Position numbers and translations under genes: made by a program
Notes under the pieces: model-generated
Databases searched by the model: none
The model's input: the letters and a program-made list of their open reading frames with translations, nothing else
What the model was told of the DNA's origin: nothing
NCBI GenBank assembly: GCA_963773055.1
Contig: CAVYZL010000006.1
Location: forward strand, 992,001 to 1,056,000
Length of the DNA stretch: 64,000 nucleotides
Direction of reading: 5' to 3'
Origin: PALSA-612 sp963773055
GTDB lineage: Bacteria; Actinomycetota; Thermoleophilia; Gaiellales; Gaiellaceae
In this document: one piece after another, positions 42,733 to 51,287 of the stretch
How the letters are laid out: every line of letters starts with the position of its first letter
Position numbering within the stretch: position 1 is the stretch's first letter

Positions 42733-43630
42733 CTAGATACCGGTGGCGGGCAGGCAGACCGTGACGGCGCTCGGCTCGACCTTTACGTCGAACGCTCGCA
42801 CCTTTTCGCGGTCGCCGCCGTCGAGCTCGTAGAGCACCTTGCGGTCGAGCTCGACTTTGATGCGCCGTGCCTTCGTGGTGCTCACGAACGGGGATTTGGT
42901 CGCATTTCCGGCTGCGGTGCGCGCGAGCGTGCGAGCCCAGTCCACCACGCCGTCGGCGTTCACCACACCGAGCTCGAGCTTGCCGTCCTCGGGGCTCGCA
43001 TCCTCGAACGCTTCGACGCCGCCAAACAGCTGTCCGACGTTCCCGACGAGAATGCAGCTCGCTTTGTCGTCGTACCAGCTCACGCCGTCCACCGAGATCT
43101 TCGCCTTGAACGGCTTCGCGCGCAGGTTCTTCGATCCCGGTCCAGACGTAGGCCGCACGGCCGAGGCGATCCTTGAGCCCGCCGTCGGCGTCGTGGATCA
43201 TCGCCGCATCGAAGCCAGCGCCGGCCATGACCCCGAAGCGCTCGCCGTTGAAACGGCCCACGTCTAGAGAGCGTCGTTCGCCGCGCAGGCCGATCGCGAC
43301 GGCCCGCCGGATGTCCTGCGGAATGCCGAGGTTAGTCGCGAACAGGTTCGCCGTACCTGCTGGGACGATGGCGACGGGCACCCCGCTCCTCCCCGCGACC
43401 GTGTCCAGGCACTGCTGCACGGTTCCGTCGCCGCCCCAGACGAAGAGCAGCTCCGCCCCGTCCTTCAGGGCGCGTTTGACCTGCTTCGGAGCCTTGCGGC
43501 TCTTCGGCACCTCCGCCCACAGCGGATCGGCGATGCCTTCCTCTTCGAGCACATGCCGCAGCTCGACGAGACCGCCGCCGAACGTCTTGCCCGCATGTGC
43601 GACGACCGCAACCTTCGGCACCCGGGTCAA
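42733..43630 (-). pseudogene. Diacylglycerol kinase-like lipid kinase with a frameshift
   Basis: Starts at TTG 43630, with GGGAGGGGCA upstream, overlapping the PAP2 stop. The ATP-binding motif GGDGTVQQCLD and VPAGTANLFATNLGIP, followed by ERFGVMAGAGFDAAMI, define the DAGK/sphingosine kinase family. The frame shifts near 43140 (YVWTG-) and continues as LRAKPFKAKISVDGV and SCILVGNVGQLFGG to a stop at 42733. The joined protein of about 298 residues is full length. It phosphorylates a lipid alcohol, perhaps acting in sequence with the PAP2 phosphatase upstream. Confidence 0.82.
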
Positions 43631-44446
43631 TGCCCCTCCCGCGCTGCCGCCGCGTGGCCTGCGGCCCGGCAAACGAGCACCATGGCGGCAACAACGGCAA
43701 CGCCGACGAAGACGCCGCCGGCGATGTCGATCGGGTGGTGCATGCCGCGGTACATGCGCGCCAGCGCGACGAAGATCGGAATCGCGATTGCGAGGGCCCA
43801 GATCGCGACCTGGGCCAAGCGGTTACGGATCCGCGAGGTGGCGAGCAGCGCGATCCCGCAGTACACCGCGATCGAGGCCGCTGTATGGCCCGAGTAGTAG
43901 CTCGCATCTGCAGGAAGCCCTTCGAGGCGGGGGACATCCGGCCGCTCGCGGTGGACGGCGAGCGTCGTCGCCCGGTACACGCCCGCTTCCAGCGCCAGAC
44001 AAAAAATGAGGAAGCCGACGACGCGCCACTGGCGCATGACCGCCGAGGCGAGGGCTGTCACGCCCGCGACGATCGGCAGCACGACGCCTCCCGCGATGAT
44101 CGACCCGATCAGCGACGCGTCCGTCAAGCCCGCTCGACCGGGAGTCAGTGAGCCACCGTACGAACCGCTCGTCGGCCGCCGCGATCCCGGTGCGCGGGAG
44201 CAACACGTCGGTCAAGAGCAGGCCCAGGGCGATCGAGGCGACCGCGATCGCCAGAAAGGCGAGGAAGAGACCGAGGAAGAACGTCCGCTTGGGTCGGTCA
44301 TGACCGAGCGCATCGGCCAGACGCGCGGACAGGCCGTGCTCGTCACCGTCGAGCACGGGGAAGATCGAGCGCCGCACAGGACTCGACGCGATCTCGACTC
44401 GCGCCCCGACGCGGGAGGTCGGCAGACCTGGGAGCGCATCCGTCAT
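43627..44446 (-). pseudogene. PAP2-type phosphatase with a frameshift
   Basis: From ATG at 44446, a cytoplasmic N-terminus and first helix (TFFLGLFLAFLAIAVASIAL) lead to DERFVRWLTDSRSSG, after which the frame shifts near 44130. The rest contains the PAP2 motifs in order: AVHRERPDVPR, YYSGHTA (PSGH-like, with Tyr for Pro) and ARMYRGMHHPIDIAGG. Five to six helices are predicted. It would remove phosphate from lipid phosphates at the outer membrane face. It is divergent from a second PAP2 gene 37 bases away. Confidence 0.8.
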
Positions 44447-44483
44447 CAGTTCGACGGTTTCCCCGAGCCGGCCGAAGGGAAAC

Positions 44484-45437
44484 TTGAGAAGCGCCTTGCC
44501 TCTTGCTGTTGATCTCGTTGTGGCGGTCGCGCTTGGTGCGCTGGCGGCCCTGGCTGCGCTGGTCTACGCCCGCTCTCCTGCGACCCCGAACCGTCCTGCT
44601 CTCGAGGGCGCGCAGGCGGTCGGCGAGGCGATCCGGCCGCATCGGTGGCTGCGCCGGACGCTCGCTTCACGCCTCGATCGCAGCGTCGCCAGCGGTTTGC
44701 TGCTTACGGTCGCGCTCGGAGCTGCGATTGCGGGCGGCATCATGCTCGGCCTGCTCGCGTATCTCATTCGCACGCTGCCCGCAACCCAGCGGTTGGACAA
44801 CGCGGCCGCTGCGTGGGGCTTCGATCACCGCACGGAGCTTTCCACCCGCGGGCTCCATCTCGTAACCGATTTCGGTAGCGGGCAAGTCGTCATCGCACTT
44901 CTGCTCGTCGTCCTGGCGGTCGACTTCCTGCGGACACGCGGCCGATGGTGCGCTCCGTTCCTTCGTTGCCGTGATGGTCGGTCAGGAGATCTTGACGATC
45001 TCCGTCAAGAACCTCGCCGGCCGGGTGCGGCCGGCGTTCGACCCCGCGGCCGCAGGTCTCGGCCCATCGTTCCCGAGCGGGCACTCCGCGACGTCCGCAG
45101 CCTTCTACGCTGCAGCCGCGCTCGTCTTGACCCGCTACGCCGCCGGCCCGTCCGCATCGTCGTGATCGGCGTCGCCGTCTCGATCACCGTGGCCGTCGCG
45201 GCGAGCCGCGTCCTACTCGACTACCACTGGCTCTCTGACGTCGTCGGCGGCCTCGCGCTCGGCTGGGGCTGGTTCGCGCTCTGCGCCGTGGTCTTCGGCG
45301 GCCGCCTCCTCCGGCCGACCGCCGGGGTCGATGTCGCTGCAGCCGCCGCCACGAAGCACCAGCAGACGGAGACTGGCAAACCTCCAGGTCAGGGGCGACC
45401 CATCCAGCTTGAAGCAACCCGAACCAACAGCCGGTAG
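44484..45437 (+). pseudogene. Second PAP2-type phosphatase with two compensating frameshifts
   Basis: Starts at TTG 44484 with GAAGGGAAAC upstream. Helices at both ends are in the starting frame, but the middle (44945-45150) is one frame over: SVKNLAGRVRPAFD (KX6RP motif) and LGPSFPSGHSATSAAFY (PSGH). The third motif SRVLLDYHWLSDVVGG is back in the first frame. All PAP2 motifs are canonical. The C-terminal tail is read from the dispersed repeat block (IQLEATRTNSR), so the natural end has been replaced. It is divergent from the first PAP2 gene. Confidence 0.8.
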
Positions 45438-45519
45438 CTCCGCACAGCCAGGCGGAGGTCAACCGCACCTGGACATCGCGGTTGACCTCCAAGAGAAAGG
45501 TTGCAGGTACGAGTCCTGA
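45398..45519 (+). repeat. Dispersed block copy 3 with inverted repeat and degenerate attachment scar
   Basis: GACCCATCCAGCTTGAAGCA and ACCCGAACCAAC match the block at 16.6 kb with a few changes. A CTCCGC-GCGGAG hairpin follows, then a perfect 13-bp inverted repeat GGAGGTCAACCGC (45454-45466) and GCGGTTGACCTCC (45478-45490), and finally GGTTGCAGGTACGAGTCCTG (45499-45518), the T arm of tRNA-Trp with one change. It overlaps the end of the second PAP2 frame. Confidence 0.65.
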
Positions 45520-45584
45520 CCAGTCGATAACCCTTCCCTACGATCTCATTGGCGCGGAGCTTGACAACAGACCGGGAGACAAGC

Positions 45585-46184
45585 ATGACGACCGATCCCA
45601 CACCGACCCAACCGGCTTCAGGCGACAGGCCGGACTCGCCGCCGAAACAAGAAGACGCGCCTCGCAAGCGCCCCGTCGTCTGGATGATCCTCGCTGGCGT
45701 GGCCATCGCAGCCGCTATCGGACTTGGCGTCTGGGCCATCACGCTCAACGACGATTTGAACGACACCGAAGCGCAGCTCGATGCCCAGACCGCTGCGGTC
45801 GAGTCCGCCTCGACCGAGGCCCAGAGTCGCATCAACGATGCCCGCGCACGCATTCAGACGGCGCTCGCTGGCGTCGCCGGTGTCGTGGTCGTCACCGATG
45901 AGGACGTGACCGAGGCGGAGCAAGCCGTCGCCACAGCCGAGCAGAACGTCGCCGATGCACAGGCGGCGGTTGACCACGCGCAAAGCGAGGTCGAGCAGGC
46001 ACGCGCCGAACGCGACCTCGCACAAGCCGAGGCGGAGCAAGCGCGTGCGGAAGCTACGAAATCCGAGCTGTGCGCGGACGCCTCGGTTGCCGCGACGCAG
46101 GCGCTGGCCGAGAGCGACAACACCGCCGACGACTACGAGGCTGCTGCAGCTAGCGCAGAGACGGCTGCGAGCGCCTGCTCATGA
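45585..46184 (+). CDS. Membrane-anchored coiled-coil protein
   Basis: 199 residues from ATG at 45585 with GGGAGACAAGC upstream. A Pro-rich cytoplasmic N-terminus (about 1-33), one transmembrane helix (VVWMILAGVAIAAAIGLGVW) and then a long Ala/Glu/Gln coiled coil (EAEQAVATAEQNVADAQAAV and similar) to about residue 160, ending in a short Ala-rich tail with two Cys (SELCADAS and SACS). The coiled coil faces outside. Function is unknown. Confidence 0.7.
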   Translation: MTTDPTPTQPASGDRPDSPPKQEDAPRKRPVVWMILAGVAIAAAIGLGVWAITLNDDLNDTEAQLDAQTAAVESASTEAQSRINDARARIQTALAGVAGVVVVTDEDVTEAEQAVATAEQNVADAQAAVDHAQSEVEQARAERDLAQAEAEQARAEATKSELCADASVAATQALAESDNTADDYEAAAASAETAASACS

Positions 46185-46211
46185 GGTGCCGCACCAGGCC
46201 CGAAGCGCGCT

Positions 46212-46246
46212 AGGTTCGAGTCTTGCCGTCCTTGCTCTACGAAGAC
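46212..46246 (+). repeat. Degenerate attachment scar, copy 7
   Basis: AGGTTCGAGTCTTGCCGTCC then TTGCTCTACGAAGAC matches 20412-20447 of scar 4 with three changes in 35 bases, including the GCTCTACGAAGAC extension that is found nowhere else. The anticodon half is missing. It marks the furthest tRNA-Trp-derived sequence in the window. Confidence 0.65.
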
Positions 46247-46608
46247 GTCTCGTCCGCGTCGCGCTCGACGCGTGGGGGCGCGAAGGCAGGAACGCAGACG
46301 GCGATGTACTCCGCGGCTCCCGGCGTCGAGTAGCGGACCCACTCCCCGGCGCGAACGAGCACTGACTCGCCGGCGCTCACCTGCACGATGCCCTCTCCAT
46401 GCTCGACGTGCACCCCGCCCGAGATGACGTAGGTGACCTCGTCGAACTGCGCCACCTGCCCGGGCTCGACCCAGCCACCCTCCGTTCTCATGCGGGCGAC
46501 GCTGACAACGTCGTCGCCGGTGCTGGCGTTACCGACGAACTCGGCGATCTCCTTCGGAGGCTCGCCGGCAGCCGGGACGATCGTGGGCATGGCGAGAAGC
46601 TCCGGCAT
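46237..46608 (-). CDS. Cupin-domain protein
   Basis: 123 residues from ATG at 46608 with AAGGAG five bases upstream. The cupin barrel shows GGWVEPGQVAQFDEVTYVIS and GVHVEHGEGIVQVSAGESVL, followed by VRAGEWVRYSTPGAAEY; the second His/Glu-type metal ligands are partly replaced, so metal binding is uncertain. Such single cupins are isomerases, dioxygenases or ligand-binding proteins. The stop overlaps the scar at 46.2 kb, which provides part of the last codons. Confidence 0.78.
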   Translation of the reverse strand: MPELLAMPTIVPAAGEPPKEIAEFVGNASTGDDVVSVARMRTEGGWVEPGQVAQFDEVTYVISGGVHVEHGEGIVQVSAGESVLVRAGEWVRYSTPGAAEYIAVCVPAFAPPRVERDADETSS

Positions 46609-46692
46609 CGCGACTCCTTCTATCACGACCGACTGCGGACAACCACCAACGCGATCCCATGGACGTCATGCGCGGCCTGCGGTGAGAGCCGG

Positions 46693-46910
46693 CTAGATGT
46701 GCGTAGCCTCCAGCTCCACGGCCTCGTACCTCATCTTGGCCAACTCCTCTGATCTGGCGCCCCGTCTCCCTCGCCCCTCCCCTGCGCGATATAGCCGGCG
46801 AAGCCGTCGTACTGGCGCAGGGTCGGAATCACGGTCTCATGGAGCGTCTGAATCGCGCGCTCGCGCTTGTCGGCGTCGGCGGCTGAAAACGAGATCAGCC
46901 GTGCGTACAT
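46693..46910 (-). pseudogene. ABM-like monooxygenase remnant with an internal deletion
   Basis: From ATG at 46910 the frame reads YARLISFSAADADKRERAIQ and ETVIPTLRQYDGFAGYIAQG, the first half of a dimeric alpha+beta barrel protein, then runs into GC-rich sequence; the usual end (ELAKMRYEAVELEATHI) is found in another frame with a stop at 46693. The middle strand is missing. Confidence 0.55.
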
Positions 46911-46967
46911 CCACGTGCTCCTTCCAGTAGAGGAGTGTCGCTAGTGCGTCGGGTCGTTCGTGACCGC

Positions 46968-47171
46968 TTACCCGGACGCCGTTGCAGTCTTGTCCGAGAC
47001 CACATAGGCGACGATCAGGGCCAACGGGAAGAAGATCAAGCTGAAGATGAAGTAGAGGAGAAAGCTGTGTCCCTTCCGACTTGCGACACGCGCCGGCCAA
47101 AATGCGATCGCGATCCAGATCACGATTGCGAGAATCGTCCAGAGCCACCATCCGTTTGCGGCGACAAGCAT
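46968..47171 (-). CDS. Small membrane protein, 67 residues
   Basis: From ATG at 47171 with GGAGGTGAT upstream. Two helices (WWLWTILAIVIWIAIAFW and LLYFIFSLIFFPLALIVAYV) are joined by PARVASRKGHSF, which resembles the basic loop of small membrane proteins with a conserved RKG motif. No function can be given. Confidence 0.65.
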   Translation of the reverse strand: MLVAANGWWLWTILAIVIWIAIAFWPARVASRKGHSFLLYFIFSLIFFPLALIVAYVVSDKTATASG

Positions 47172-47342
47172 CAAGATCACCTCCGGTCGCAGCGCGACGA
47201 TTGTCGTCCGCTGGTCACGGACCATACAAGGCGAGACAAGCGACTCGTCCGGGCGAGCCCGAGTGCTGCCCCAATTGCCCCTTTCGAGTTAACGCTCCGC
47301 CGGGGGATCGAGACGGTTCGTGCGCGGGCCGATCATGACGAC

Positions 47343-47489
47343 ATGGACAGGATCCGGCAAGAAAGTGGTCAGACGATGCCGGAGTACGCGGTCGTGCTCT
47401 CGCTGCTCACGATCACGGCAGCGGCGGTGTTTCTCGCCCTCTCGGGAGGCGTCGCAAACGCGATGACCTCCGTCTCGGGCGTCATCTAG
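47343..47489 (+). CDS. Flp-type IVb pilin-like small protein
   Basis: 48 residues from ATG at 47343. A short charged leader followed by SGQTMPEYAVVLSLLTITAA, with the hydrophobic helix and Glu at the fifth position of the processed pilin, matches the Flp/TadE-like family. No peptidase, ATPase or Tad genes are nearby, so the assembly system would be elsewhere. Confidence 0.75.
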   Translation: MDRIRQESGQTMPEYAVVLSLLTITAAAVFLALSGGVANAMTSVSGVI

Positions 47490-47563
47490 AAAGCCTGAGA
47501 AGCGGCGCTCACTCGCGCGGGGGATTGCGGTCGCCCGCGTCTGGGCACATAACACGAGACGTA

Positions 47564-48085
47564 GTGACTCGGCGCACGATCATGGTCGGCATCGCCCTCG
47601 CGGTCGCCCTTTCGGCAGGCGGAAGCGCGGTCGCGTCGACTCGTGGCACCGAAGCCGGCTCCCTCGAGCAGCGCGTGCTCTCGGAGATCAACGACTTCCG
47701 GGCCGACCATGGTCTTGCGCCGTTCCGCGCGCAGGCGGGGCTCGCCAAGGCGGCGACTCAGCATACGTCGGAGATGGTCGCGCGCGGCTACTTCGCCCAC
47801 GCGTCGGCGAACGGCACGCCGTTCCAGAAGCGCGTGGCGAGCTACTACCCGCACCGGTCGCGGACAGAGAGATGGGGCGCCGGGGAGAACCTCGCCTGGG
47901 GCAACAGTCAGCGAAGCGCAGCCTCGTTCGTCTCGGCGTGGCTTGCGAGCCCGCGCCACCGGGCGAACCTCCTCGATCCGAAGTACCGCGACGCGGGCGT
48001 TGCGGTCGTGATCGCCGGGGGCGCACCCGGCGCCTTCGGCGGCCGAGCAGTCACGGTCGTCACGCTCGACCTCGGCTACCGCTAG
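47564..48085 (+). CDS. Secreted CAP-domain (SCP/YkwD-like) protein
   Basis: 173 residues from GTG at 47564. A signal peptide (TIMVGIALAVALSAGGSAVA) precedes a CAP domain: LEQRVLSEINDFRADHGL, AATQHTSEMVARGYFAH with the conserved His and Glu, GENLAWG, and ASFVSAWLASPRHRANLLD. CAP proteins are widespread exported proteins, some of which bind lipids or degrade peptidoglycan-related targets; the active role is unclear. Intact. Confidence 0.87.
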   Translation: MTRRTIMVGIALAVALSAGGSAVASTRGTEAGSLEQRVLSEINDFRADHGLAPFRAQAGLAKAATQHTSEMVARGYFAHASANGTPFQKRVASYYPHRSRTERWGAGENLAWGNSQRSAASFVSAWLASPRHRANLLDPKYRDAGVAVVIAGGAPGAFGGRAVTVVTLDLGYR

Positions 48086-48123
48086 CCCCAATCGGCTTCC
48101 AGGCTTCCAGGTACCCTGGCCCG

Positions 48124-49542
48124 ATGGTTCGGGGGTCGATCCGCCGGGGGGCGTCCCTGGCGATTCTTCTCGTTGCCGTCATCGCCCCGGGCGCGGCCGC
48201 GCAGCATGCCGGCGTCGGCTCCGAATCTGTACGCATCGACGACGTCAAGCCCCTGCCTGTCGTCGCCCGCTCCGCGGTCAGCTGGTGCGGCACGGGGCAG
48301 CCGACGGCCCTCGATCGCCAGCCGAACCTCGACCTCTCGTCGACGCGCCAGGTGCACGTCTCCTACGCGATCCCATCCGATTCGCCCGACCAGTTCGCGT
48401 CGTTCGCGCCGAGGATGGCGACCGACGTCGAGGCGATCGACACCTGGTGGCGCGGCCAGGACCCGACACGCACCGTCCGCTTCGACCTGTTTGCGTTCCC
48501 GGGCTGCACGACGACGTTCGGCAAGCTCGACATCGGGTTCGTCCGCCTGCCGCGTCCGGCAAGCTCGTATCTCGGCGATGCAGGCGCCGACCGGCTTCTC
48601 TCCGACCTCGGTCAACTCGGTGCGCTCACGACGGACAAGAGCCTCGTCTACTACGACGGGCCGCTCGTGTTCGAGCAGGCGATCTGCGGCACGACCTTCT
48701 CGCCGCCGAATGGGGCGACCACCGGCGGACTGGCGGGCATCGCCTTCATCTGGACGAAGTCGCTGTGTGGCGGCGACATCGGCGCGGGCGCGCTCAACGC
48801 CGCGGTCGCGGTCCACGAACTGATCCACGGGCTCGGCGCCGTGCCATCAGGGGCTCCGAACGAGTGCCCGTCCCCCAACGACGGCCACGTCTGCGACAGC
48901 ACCGCTGACATCATGTTCCCGTCCGTCACGGCTTCGTCTCGCATCGCGACGGAGGTGCTCGACGTCAACCACGACGACTATTACGCGCACTCGTCGCCCG
49001 CGCGGTTCGACGTCCAGGACTCGCTCTGGCTGACACATCTTCCGCAGCTCGCGCTCTCGGTCGCGATCCAGGGCGGCGGCGGTAAGGCGACCGGATCCGT
49101 CCGGATGACCGCGCCGGCTGCCTTCCAGTGCGCCGCTTCGTGCGCCTTCACGCTCGACAACGGCGTGGTCGCGACGTTGCTCGCCCAGCCCGTCGCCGGC
49201 GCGCGCTTCCTCGGCTGGAGTGGAGCGTGCACGGGCACGTCCGCCTGTACGGTGACGCTCGACGTGGCGAAGAGCGTCGCTGCGCGGTTCGCCGCCGCCT
49301 TGTCGCGGTTGACGGTGTCCGTCTCCGGCAAAGGGAACGTGACGAGCTCGCCCGGCGGCATCGCGTGTCCGGGTAAGTGCTCGGCGAGCTTCCTCTCGAC
49401 GAAGACAGTGCGGTTGCGCGCGACGCCTGCTGCGGGCCAGCGGTTCACCGGCTGGAGTGGCAGCTGCCACGGAACGGGCGCGTGCACACTGCAGGCGAAC
49501 CGCGATCGCGCGGCTAGGGCGACCTTCAAGAAGAAGCGCTAG
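48124..49542 (+). CDS. Secreted HExxH metalloprotease-like protein with C-terminal repeats
   Basis: 472 residues from ATG at 48124. A signal peptide (GASLAILLVAVIAPGAAAQ) precedes a domain with AVAVHELIHGLGAVPSGAPN, an HExxHxxG zinc motif of metzincin type, and CDSTADIMFPSV, a Met-turn-like segment. Disulfide-forming Cys are present. From about 325 two repeats (FLGWSGACTGTSACTVTL and FTGWSGSCHGTGACTLQA) resemble divergent InlB B-repeats. It is likely a surface or secreted protease. Intact. Confidence 0.78.
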   Translation: MVRGSIRRGASLAILLVAVIAPGAAAQHAGVGSESVRIDDVKPLPVVARSAVSWCGTGQPTALDRQPNLDLSSTRQVHVSYAIPSDSPDQFASFAPRMATDVEAIDTWWRGQDPTRTVRFDLFAFPGCTTTFGKLDIGFVRLPRPASSYLGDAGADRLLSDLGQLGALTTDKSLVYYDGPLVFEQAICGTTFSPPNGATTGGLAGIAFIWTKSLCGGDIGAGALNAAVAVHELIHGLGAVPSGAPNECPSPNDGHVCDSTADIMFPSVTASSRIATEVLDVNHDDYYAHSSPARFDVQDSLWLTHLPQLALSVAIQGGGGKATGSVRMTAPAAFQCAASCAFTLDNGVVATLLAQPVAGARFLGWSGACTGTSACTVTLDVAKSVAARFAAALSRLTVSVSGKGNVTSSPGGIACPGKCSASFLSTKTVRLRATPAAGQRFTGWSGSCHGTGACTLQANRDRAARATFKKKR

Positions 49543-49586
49543 CGCGCCCAAGGAGTCCCGCGGCGGACGGCGTATCCGCGATCCAG

Positions 49587-49820
49587 GTGAGGGAGCAGAG
49601 CCATCTCGAGGAGATGCGCGCCGCGGTCCGCGGAGACCGGGAGCGAGCCCAGGCGCGACGGGCGCAAACGGAGCCCGTCGAGCCACGCCCGTCGGAGCCA
49701 AGGTCGGAGCCCGAGCCCACAGCAGCCCCGGAGCCTAGGCCAGACCCCGAGCCGCCGAACGGACACCCGGCGCGGCCTGGCTTCTTCCGGCGCCTTACTC
49801 GACGCTCGGGCTCGGGCTGA
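49587..49820 (+). CDS. Small Pro/Glu-rich hypothetical protein
   Basis: 77 residues from GTG at 49587. An N-terminal helix (SHLEEMRAAVRGDRERAQAR) is followed by a Pro/Glu/Ser-rich middle and a basic end GFFRRLTRRSGSG. Overlaps the 3' end of the convergent glycosyltransferase gene by 26 bases. Low complexity makes the coding call uncertain. Confidence 0.4.
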   Translation: MREQSHLEEMRAAVRGDRERAQARRAQTEPVEPRPSEPRSEPEPTAAPEPRPDPEPPNGHPARPGFFRRLTRRSGSG

Positions 49821-51255
49821 AGATCGCGCTCACCGTCATCAGCGCGATCTTCACGTCGAGCCACAGCGAGAAGTTCTCGATGTAGAAGTTGTCCCACTCG
49901 GCCCGATCCGAGAGAGGAGTGCGGCCGCGAAGCCCGCAGACCTGGGCCCAGCCGGTGATGCCTGACCTCACGCGGTGGCGGTCGCCGTAGCGGTAGATCC
50001 GCTGCTCGAAGTCCTCGACGAACTCCGGGCGCTCGGGCCGCGGTCCGACGATGCTCATCTCCCCACGGAGGACGTTCACGAGCTGCGGCAGCTCGTCGAT
50101 CGAGGTCCGGCGCAGGAACGAGCCGGCGCGCGTGCGCCGGTCCTCGCCTTCCACTCCGCCCGGGCCGAGCTCGCCGAGTGGAGCCACGGCCGGCTCCTCG
50201 GCCTCGCCGGCCATCGTCCGGAACTTCAGCATCTCGAACGGGCGTCCATCGCGGCCAATCCGCATCTGCCGGAAGAACACCGGGCGACCGAGCGTGATCA
50301 GCGTCACGAGCGCCGCCGCGAGCAGGATCGGCGACAGGATGAGCAGCGCAAACGCGGCGAAGACGCGGTCGACGGCGTACTTGACGTGGAACTGCCAGCC
50401 GTCCACGTTCGCCGGACGGGGCGCTACGAGGGGCAGCCCGCCGAGATGCTCCATCTGCGTCAGCTCGGGCATGCGCTCGAACAGCCGCGGGACGATCACG
50501 GTCGGAATGCCGAGATCCTCGCAGCGACGGATGATGCGGAGCAAGACATCGTCCGGCGCCGTCGAGAACGTGATCACGACCTGCTGGATGCGGTAGCGGC
50601 CGATCGTCTCGTCGAGATCCCAGCTCGCGCCCGCGACGGGCACGCCGAGCTCGCCGAACGTGTCGACGAGCGGCTCCTTGTCGAGGAACGCGACGGGACG
50701 CAGGCCGAGCTCCGGCGTGTCGAGAAGGCGCTTGGCGACGAGGGCGCCGATGCGCCCCGCGCCGACGATCAAGGTCGACCGCACGCCCTCGCCCGCCTCG
50801 TTCGAGCGCTCGTGCGCCCAGTACCGGGCGACCCGGCCCGCAGCGACGTACGCGAGAGCGAAGCCCCAGAGCCGGACCGTCTCAGCGTCCAGCTCAGCCG
50901 TCGTGCCGAACAGGACGCGTGCCGTCAGGACGATCATCGCCGCGAGCGACGTCGCGACGAAGATCGTGCGAAGGTCGTCGAGCACGTGGAGCCGGAACCG
51001 GAGCTGATAGAGCCCCTTCGACCAGTAGAGCGCCAGGCAGAGGAGCGCGAAGGCGGCCGTGACCGTCCACGGCGGCGAGGCGACCCCGGCCGCGTGACCT
51101 CCGAGCTGCACGGCGGCGGCCGCGAGGACGAGCATTGCTACGTCGACAGCCAGGCAGCCGCACGCCCACGCCGTCTGTGGCCCCAGCCGCGAGCGGCTGG
51201 GGGAGTCGGCGAGGAGCGCGGCGTCAGGCCTGGCTGCTTCGAGCGCGGTATCCAC
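49795..51255 (-). CDS. Exopolysaccharide polyprenyl glycosylphosphotransferase (WbaP/WcaJ type)
   Basis: 486 residues from ATG at 51255. Four N-terminal helices, then a Rossmann-like CoA/NAD domain (STLIVGAGRIGALVAKRLLD, near 162-181), a fifth helix (VFAAFALLILSPILLAAALV) and the sugar transferase domain with EMLKFRTMAGEAEE, RRTSIDELPQLVNVLRGEM and SIVGPRPERPE. It transfers a sugar phosphate to undecaprenyl phosphate at the membrane, the first step of exopolysaccharide assembly. An LPFTG protein and an O-antigen ligase gene are adjacent. Confidence 0.92.
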   Translation of the reverse strand: MDTALEAARPDAALLADSPSRSRLGPQTAWACGCLAVDVAMLVLAAAAVQLGGHAAGVASPPWTVTAAFALLCLALYWSKGLYQLRFRLHVLDDLRTIFVATSLAAMIVLTARVLFGTTAELDAETVRLWGFALAYVAAGRVARYWAHERSNEAGEGVRSTLIVGAGRIGALVAKRLLDTPELGLRPVAFLDKEPLVDTFGELGVPVAGASWDLDETIGRYRIQQVVITFSTAPDDVLLRIIRRCEDLGIPTVIVPRLFERMPELTQMEHLGGLPLVAPRPANVDGWQFHVKYAVDRVFAAFALLILSPILLAAALVTLITLGRPVFFRQMRIGRDGRPFEMLKFRTMAGEAEEPAVAPLGELGPGGVEGEDRRTRAGSFLRRTSIDELPQLVNVLRGEMSIVGPRPERPEFVEDFEQRIYRYGDRHRVRSGITGWAQVCGLRGRTPLSDRAEWDNFYIENFSLWLDVKIALMTVSAIFSPSPSVE

Positions 51256-51287
51256 CGAGCCTCGTCGTTAGCCGCTGGTCTTCGCTG

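Noticed and set aside
41063..43672. A lipid kinase-PhoD fusion protein of 869 residues
   Set aside because: The stretch between the two domains is out of frame; the C-terminal half of the kinase is intact in another frame and PhoD has its own ATG.
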